In this document: piece by piece, positions 1 through 3,777 of the stretch
How positions within the stretch are numbered: the first letter of the stretch is position 1
Layout of the letters: each line of letters begins with the position of its first letter
NCBI GenBank assembly: GCA_026992375.1
Contig: JALXAF010000246.1
Location: 1 to 6,094 of the forward strand
Reading direction: 5' to 3'
Source: Anaerolineae bacterium
GTDB taxonomy: Bacteria > Chloroflexota > Anaerolineae > J102
DNA length: 6,094 nt
Translations under genes and position numbers: made by a program
Notes under the pieces: generated by a model
Seen by the model: only the letters and a program-made list of their open reading frames with translations
The model's database searches: none
Told to the model about the DNA's origin: nothing

Positions 1-704
1 CCGGTGGTCAGCGACAGCGCGTCGCCCTGGGCCGCGCCATCGTCCGCAACCCCAAAGTCTTTCTGCTGGATGAGCCTCTCTCTAACCTGGACGCCAAGCT
101 GCGCGTGGAAACCCGAGCCAATCTGACCCGGCTGCACAAGCGCCTGGGAGCCACCTTCATTTACGTCACCCACGACCAGGTCGAGGCGATGACCATGGCG
201 GATCGCATCGCGGTGCTGCGGGATGGCATCTTGCAGCAGGTGGATGCGCCGCAAGTGCTTTACAACCATCCCGCCAACGTCTTCGTGGCCGGGTTCATCG
301 GCAGCCCCAGCATGAATTTCTTCGACGCCACGCTGGTGGAAGAAGCCGACACCAAAAAGCTGTTCATCGATGGCGGCTCCTTCCGGCTGGAGCTTCCTGC
401 AGACCTGGCGGATCAGCTTCGCAAGTACAAGGGCCAGCAGGTGATTTTTGGCATCCGTCCCGAAGATATTCATTCGGCCGAATTCGTGCCCCCCGACATC
501 GTCGCCGCGCCGTTGCAGGCCCAGGTTGATTTCTCTGAGTTGATGGGCAACGAGATTTTCGTCTATGCGCTCACAGGCGGCAAGCAGTTCATCGCCCGGG
601 TCGATCCTCGCACCAAGGCTGTTCCCGGTCAGCCCATCGACCTGGTGGTCAACATGCAGAACATGCACCTCTTTGACCCAACCACCGAAGTTGCTTACGT
701 TTGA
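1..704 (+). CDS. Sugar ABC transporter ATP-binding protein, MalK/UgpC/MsmX type (5' truncated)
   Basis: This is the ATPase subunit of an ABC importer, which would bind the cytoplasmic face of two permease subunits and power uptake of a sugar or glycerol-phosphate-type solute. The gene enters from the left edge and reads from base 3, giving 233 visible residues. The visible part starts inside the ABC signature (GGQRQRVALGRA, visible residues 1-12). Walker B follows (VFLLDEP, about 19-25), then the D-loop (SNLDA, 27-31) and the switch histidine in YVTHDQ (H57). After FIGSPSMNFF comes the C-terminal OB/TOBE-like regulatory domain, with the FGIRPEDIH motif (about 149-157) typical of the MalK/UgpC/MsmX group. 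Family members have about 360-375 residues, so roughly 130 N-terminal residues, including Walker A and the Q-loop, lie outside the window. The stop is TGA at 702-704. The substrate cannot be told from the ATPase alone, and such subunits are often shared between transporters. A terminator hairpin follows directly. Confidence 0.95.
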   Translation, partial: GGQRQRVALGRAIVRNPKVFLLDEPLSNLDAKLRVETRANLTRLHKRLGATFIYVTHDQVEAMTMADRIAVLRDGILQQVDAPQVLYNHPANVFVAGFIGSPSMNFFDATLVEEADTKKLFIDGGSFRLELPADLADQLRKYKGQQVIFGIRPEDIHSAEFVPPDIVAAPLQAQVDFSELMGNEIFVYALTGGKQFIARVDPRTKAVPGQPIDLVVNMQNMHLFDPTTEVAYV

Positions 705-728
705 CGCTCGCGTTGCAATAACATTTTC

Positions 729-759
729 GGGGATGGGCGATCATCGTCCATCCCCTTTT
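729..759 (+). terminator. Rho-independent terminator after the ABC ATPase gene, just upstream of the mutase gene
   Basis: GGGGATGG (729-736) pairs perfectly with CCATCCCC (748-755). The stem continues inward with a G-T wobble (737/747) and CGA/TCG (738-740/744-746), leaving a three-base TCA loop. TTTT follows at 756-759. It lies 24 bases after the ABC ATPase stop and ends 14 bases before the mutase start codon, so it could also act as a leader hairpin for the downstream gene. The T-run is short, so some read-through is plausible. Confidence 0.8.
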
Positions 760-763
760 CTAT

Positions 764-770
764 GAGGTGA
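764..770 (+). promoter_or_regulatory. Ribosome binding site for the mutase gene
   Basis: GAGGTGA lies three bases before the ATG at 774, with the GAGG core six bases from it. This supports that start codon. It sits only eight bases beyond the hairpin that ends at 755, so folding there could affect access to it. Confidence 0.7.
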
Positions 771-773
771 AAA

Positions 774-2003
774 ATGGTTATTACCGACCATAAAGTTTAC
801 GAAGAGCTCATCAGTAGCAATGACAACAAAATCGTGTTGTTGGTGATGGATGGTCTGGGCGGCCTGCCCATGAAACCCAACGGCCTCACCGAACTGGAGA
901 GCGCATACACGCCCAATCTGGATAGGCTGGCCCGGGAGGGCAGCAGCGGCCGTTCCATTCCGGTGCGCCCGGGCGTCACGCCGGGCTCGGGCCCCGCGCA
1001 TCTGAGTTTGTTCAGCTACGATCCGGTGCGCTACGAAATCGGTCGCGGCGTGCTTGAGGCCCTGGGCATCGGTTTCGAGCTGGGGCCCAACGACATGGCC
1101 GCTCGCGGCAATTTCGCCACCGCAGATGAGAATGGCCTGATCACCGACCGTCGGGCCGGGCGCATTTCCACCAAAGAATGCGTTCGTCTCACCGCCAAAC
1201 TCCAGGCCAACACCAGTCTGGCCGAGGATGGCGTGGAGGTCATCGTCAAGCCAGTGAAAGAGCATCGCTTTGTGGTGGTCTTCCGCGGCGAGGGATTGGG
1301 CGGCGAGCTCACCGAGACGGACCCCCTGGTGACAGGCAAGCCGCCGCTGCCGGTGGAAGACCTGAGCGGCACGCCCGAAGGCCAGCGCACAGCTCAGCTC
1401 ATCAACAAATGGGTGGCGCAAGCCCGCAAAGTTCTGGCGGACGAGCCGCGGGCCAACAGCCTGAATCTGCGCGGCATCGCCAAAGACCCGGGCCTGCCCC
1501 AGTTCCCCAAGACCTACCGCCTGCGTTCAGCCGCCATCGCGGTGTACCCCATGTACAAGGGCGTCGCCCGGCTGGTGGGCATGGAGGTCATCCAGTTCGA
1601 AGGCGACCGCCCCCACCACGAGATCGAAGCGCTGAAAAAGGTGTGGGAGGACTACGATTTCTTCTTCGTGCACATCAAAAAGACCGACAGCTACGGCGAA
1701 GATGGCAACTTCGAGGCCAAGGTGCATGAAATCGAGGCCGTGGACGCGGTCATCCCCGACATCCTGGCCCTGAATCCCAGCGTGCTCATCGTCACGGGCG
1801 ATCATAGCACGCCCGCCAAGATGCGCAGCCACTCCTATCATCCCGTCCCCACGCTGTTCTGGGGACCCGACGTGATGCAGGATGGCGTCGCCACCTTCGG
1901 TGAACGGGCCAGCGAAAGGGGAGCCATGAGCGTCTTCCACGCCACCGAGATCATCCCCTGGGCTCTGGGCTACGCGGGCCGATTGAAGAAATTCGGAGCG
2001 TAA
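774..2003 (+). CDS. apgM: 2,3-bisphosphoglycerate-independent phosphoglycerate mutase, archaeal (ApgM) type
   Basis: The predicted 409-residue cytoplasmic enzyme interconverts 3- and 2-phosphoglycerate in lower glycolysis and gluconeogenesis. It belongs to the alkaline phosphatase metalloenzyme superfamily, and its length fits the ApgM family (about 400). Landmarks in order: VLLVMDGLGG (metal-binding D26), TPGSGPAHLSLF with the probable nucleophile S72, SYDP and IGRGVLEALGIG (89-100), KKTDSYGEDGN (302-312, D305), VTGDHSTP (D343, H344), and SHSYHPVP (H353). Two sites differ from the pattern I recall for archaeal members: GSG where GSD is common, and GED where GHD is common. These may mark a bacterial subgroup. 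The start is supported by GAGGTGA and by N-terminal fit. A hairpin terminator separates it from the ABC ATPase gene, and a second closes it downstream, so it may be monocistronic. A related family is a proposed homoserine kinase, but the KKTDSYGEDGN region fits that less well. The function is assigned by motif, not tested. Confidence 0.9.
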   Translation: MVITDHKVYEELISSNDNKIVLLVMDGLGGLPMKPNGLTELESAYTPNLDRLAREGSSGRSIPVRPGVTPGSGPAHLSLFSYDPVRYEIGRGVLEALGIGFELGPNDMAARGNFATADENGLITDRRAGRISTKECVRLTAKLQANTSLAEDGVEVIVKPVKEHRFVVVFRGEGLGGELTETDPLVTGKPPLPVEDLSGTPEGQRTAQLINKWVAQARKVLADEPRANSLNLRGIAKDPGLPQFPKTYRLRSAAIAVYPMYKGVARLVGMEVIQFEGDRPHHEIEALKKVWEDYDFFFVHIKKTDSYGEDGNFEAKVHEIEAVDAVIPDILALNPSVLIVTGDHSTPAKMRSHSYHPVPTLFWGPDVMQDGVATFGERASERGAMSVFHATEIIPWALGYAGRLKKFGA

Positions 2004-2040
2004 AGCGGCCAACCGCCCCCAACATTTCGGATTCAGCAAA

Positions 2041-2077
2041 GGTGCGTCGCGTTCGTCACATGCGACGCACCTTTTTT
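2041..2077 (+). terminator. Strong rho-independent terminator between convergent genes
   Basis: GGTGCGTCGC (2041-2050) pairs perfectly with GCGACGCACC (2062-2071), followed by six T (2072-2077). AAA at 2038-2040 can extend the stem against TTT. Inward, G2051-T2061 and T2052-A2060 can also pair, leaving a seven-base loop. It lies 37 bases past the mutase stop. The minus-strand lrp-type gene ends at 2087 and runs into the same hairpin, but on that strand only three T follow the stem, so termination there should be weaker. Confidence 0.92.
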
Positions 2078-2086
2078 GCGGGTCGA

Positions 2087-2590
2087 TTATGAGCCACCCG
2101 CCTTCGATTCCGCCTCTGGCAGGATGGGCAAGGCGTAGGTTTCCTTGACCTCCCGCAGCACCACGCTGGTGTGCACGCGACCAACGCCCGCGATGCGGGA
2201 CAGCTTGTCCACCAGAAAATCCTCAAGATCTCGACGATGACGCATGACAACCTTGAGCAGATAATCGTAATCGCCAGTGACGTGATAGCACTCGACCACT
2301 TCAGGCATATTTTCCACCTGCATGTGGAAATTCTTCACATGATCGGGTTGATGCTTCTCAAGGGTGACATGCACAAAACACAACATCTCGAAGCCCAGCA
2401 TCTCCCTATCCAGCAACGCCATGTAAGAACGGATCAAGCCGCTGCTTTCCAGGCGCTTGAGACGGGCGTGAGTGGCTGGCTGGGATAATGAAATGCGCCG
2501 GGCGAGTTCAGCATTACTGATGCGCCCCTCGTTTTGCAGGATATCCAGAATCAGAAAATCCATCTTGTCCAGCTTGAGATGATTGGACAT
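2087..2590 (-). CDS. Lrp/AsnC family transcriptional regulator
   Basis: The predicted 167-residue DNA-binding protein has the normal two-domain layout and length of this family. An N-terminal winged helix-turn-helix (about residues 6-60) carries DFLILDILQNEGRISNAELA and the likely recognition helix QPATHARLKRL (37-47). A C-terminal RAM/AsnC ligand-binding and oligomerisation domain (about 65-152) carries HVTGDYDYLLKV (103-113) and ends near KETYALPI. Family members usually sense amino acids and assemble as dimers to octamers; the ligand here is unknown. The ATG at 2590-2588 is preferred over an in-frame TTG nine bases upstream (2599-2597), because the GAGG site is about ten bases from the ATG but only one from the TTG. 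The gene is convergent with the mutase gene and divergent from the glycosyltransferase gene. It has a clear promoter of its own. Autoregulation is common in the family and plausible here, but unproven. Confidence 0.94.
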   Translation of the reverse strand: MSNHLKLDKMDFLILDILQNEGRISNAELARRISLSQPATHARLKRLESSGLIRSYMALLDREMLGFEMLCFVHVTLEKHQPDHVKNFHMQVENMPEVVECYHVTGDYDYLLKVVMRHRRDLEDFLVDKLSRIAGVGRVHTSVVLREVKETYALPILPEAESKAGGS

Positions 2591-2600
2591 GAAACACAAA

Positions 2601-2605
2601 CCTCA
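2601..2605 (-). promoter_or_regulatory. Ribosome binding site deciding the start of the Lrp-type gene
   Basis: On the minus strand TGAGG lies ten bases before the ATG at 2590. An in-frame TTG at 2599-2597 would be only one base from this site and is therefore unlikely to be the start. The spacing to the ATG is a little long but acceptable. Confidence 0.5.
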
Positions 2606-2665
2606 CAAAAGAAAACGATGAAGGCGGTAATCTAGAAAAAAGAATTCATAATGCAATAGAAAGCA

Positions 2666-2694
2666 ATCATAAGATATTCCCGAAGATTCGTCAA
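2666..2694 (-). promoter_or_regulatory. Sigma-70-type promoter of the Lrp-type gene
   Basis: On the minus strand TTGACG (2694-2689, five of six to consensus) is followed by exactly 17 bases and then TATGAT (2671-2666, five of six). Transcription would start near 2659, giving a leader of about 69 bases before the ATG at 2590. The leader and promoter are AT-rich compared with the flanking genes. A short palindrome lies in the spacer. Confidence 0.75.
2681..2690. promoter_or_regulatory. Possible operator palindrome inside the Lrp-type gene promoter
   Basis: CGAAGATTCG has inverted CGAA/TTCG arms around a two-base centre. It lies in the promoter spacer and touches the -35 box, where a bound repressor would block RNA polymerase. 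It is short enough to occur by chance, and no second copy was seen near the divergent promoter, so this is only a candidate autoregulatory site. Confidence 0.25.
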
Positions 2695-2796
2695 GCTGAC
2701 GAGCAAATGGCAAATGGGGGAGCGTTTCCCAATTGCGCCAATCCAATCACCGAACAGACGCGAACCGGGTTGCGGGCGCGGGCCGACCAATGCACT

Positions 2797-2825
2797 TTGC
2801 TCTTTCAAATGCACATTGCTATAAT
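2797..2825 (+). promoter_or_regulatory. Promoter of the glycosyltransferase gene
   Basis: A perfect TATAAT (2820-2825) is preceded, after 17 bases, by TTGCTC (2797-2802, three of six to TTGACA). Predicted transcription start is near 2832, about 31 bases before the ATG at 2863. The position rules out in-frame starts further upstream, such as ATG at 2824, which overlaps the -10 box. Confidence 0.65.
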
Positions 2826-2862
2826 GGCGCGTCACCCTCTCGCCCAGTGTGCGCAATCTCCC

Positions 2863-3693
2863 ATGAATTTAGTCATCGTCATCCCCACTTACAACGAGGC
2901 CGCCAACATCGAAGCCATCACCGCCGAGCTGCTGGCCCTGCCTGCGATCAAATGCGAAAAGCATATCCTCATCGTCGATGATGACTCGCCCGATGGCACC
3001 GGCGATATCGCAGAAGCCCTGGCCGAACGCAATCCCGGCAAGGTCTCGGTGCTGCATCGCTACAAGGATCCAGGCCTGGGACGGGCCTATATCGACGGCT
3101 TTCGCAAAGCGCTGGACATGGGCGCGGATGTGGTGGTGCAAATGGACGCGGATTTCTCCCATTCGCCCCAATACATCCCCACCTTCCTCGATATCCTGGA
3201 AAAACACGAGGATGTGGATGTCGTGGTGGGATCGCGCTATGTGGATGGGGGGCTGCTGGATGAGCAGTGGAGCTGGTGGCGGCGCTTCCTCAGTTGGTGG
3301 GCTAATGCCATCTACACCCGCCTCATTTTGAATCTGAATGTCAAAGACGGCACAGCTGGATTCAAAGCCTGGCGCCGGGAGACTCTAGAGGGCATCGGGC
3401 TGGACCGCATCGACTCCAATGGCTATGTTTTCCAAGTGGAGATGGCTTACGTGGCCGAACGGCTGGGCTACAAAACCATGGAGGTCCCTATCTATTTCGA
3501 AGATCGACGCATCGGCAAATCCAAGATGAGCATTCCGGTAAAAATGGAGGCCGCCATTCGCACCTGGCAAATACGTATGAAACACAGACATCTCACGCCC
3601 GCTGATAGAATGCCTCTCTCCGCTGAAGCGGCAGGCGCGAGCGAGGGCTCGCCAACAACTCAGAAACAGGATCGAAAACCAGCGTACTCGTGA
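2863..3693 (+). CDS. GT2 family glycosyltransferase, polyprenol-phosphate mannosyltransferase (DPM1)-like
   Basis: The predicted 276-residue GT-A fold enzyme probably transfers a sugar, typically mannose from GDP-mannose, to a polyprenyl phosphate at the inner face of the membrane, making a lipid-linked donor for glycan or glycolipid assembly. Motifs in order: VIVIPTYNEAANIEAI (4-19, first beta strand and nucleotide site), LIVDDDSPDGTGDIA (36-50), VQMDADFSHSP (92-102, with the metal-binding DAD at 95-97), VVGSRYVDGG (121-130), KDGTAGFKAW (161-170), and RRIGKSKMS (215-223), which is typical of the DPM1-like subgroup. There is no C-terminal transmembrane pair or GtrA-like domain. A Trp-rich segment (136-150) could contact the membrane. 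The last 35 or so residues are hydrophilic and probably disordered. The start is the ATG directly before the first beta strand; upstream in-frame ATGs lie within or before the promoter. No good Shine-Dalgarno site precedes it. The sugar and acceptor are inferred from the family, and other GT2 donors remain possible. Confidence 0.9.
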   Translation: MNLVIVIPTYNEAANIEAITAELLALPAIKCEKHILIVDDDSPDGTGDIAEALAERNPGKVSVLHRYKDPGLGRAYIDGFRKALDMGADVVVQMDADFSHSPQYIPTFLDILEKHEDVDVVVGSRYVDGGLLDEQWSWWRRFLSWWANAIYTRLILNLNVKDGTAGFKAWRRETLEGIGLDRIDSNGYVFQVEMAYVAERLGYKTMEVPIYFEDRRIGKSKMSIPVKMEAAIRTWQIRMKHRHLTPADRMPLSAEAAGASEGSPTTQKQDRKPAYS

Positions 3694-3695
3694 TC

Positions 3696-3727
3696 TTGTG
3701 GCGTCTTTGAGCATTGTGCGGTAAAAT
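3696..3727 (+). promoter_or_regulatory. Weak candidate promoter for the glycosidase-like gene
   Basis: TAAAAT (3722-3727) matches five of six -10 positions, but the best -35 candidate, TTGTGG (3696-3701), is 20 bases away rather than 17. The 84-base gap (3694-3777) otherwise holds a pyrimidine-rich run (about 3738-3764) and the ribosome binding site. No terminator was found in the gap, so transcription from the glycosyltransferase promoter may supply this gene. Confidence 0.3.
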
Positions 3728-3764
3728 CAAATAGCATCCCTTCCCTCATTCCTCTCTTTCCCCC

Positions 3765-3770
3765 AAGAGG
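3765..3770 (+). promoter_or_regulatory. Ribosome binding site for the glycosidase-like gene
   Basis: AAGAGG lies seven bases before the ATG at 3778. An in-frame TAG (3775-3777) directly precedes that ATG, so the protein cannot begin further upstream. This matters because it fixes an N-terminus without a signal peptide. Confidence 0.75.
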
Positions 3771-3777
3771 CCTTTAG

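Noticed and set aside
741..1421. A 226-codon open frame on the minus strand opposite the mutase gene
   Set aside because: The plus strand carries all the mutase motifs. The minus frame has no ribosome binding site or family features and is a shadow.
2707..2862. An N-terminal extension of the glycosyltransferase starting at the ATG at 2707
   Set aside because: The extension would contain the -35 and -10 boxes (2797-2825), its residues match nothing in the family, and the GT2 fold begins right after the ATG at 2863.
3637..3652. GCGAGC/GCTCGC hairpin near the end of the glycosyltransferase gene
   Set aside because: It is inside the coding region, has only six pairs, and is followed by an A/C-rich stretch rather than a T-run, so it is not a terminator.
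3738..3764. Pyrimidine-rich tract upstream of the glycosidase-like gene
   Set aside because: It is a compositional run without repeat structure, hairpin or known motif. It could be an unstructured leader, but nothing supports a specific function.
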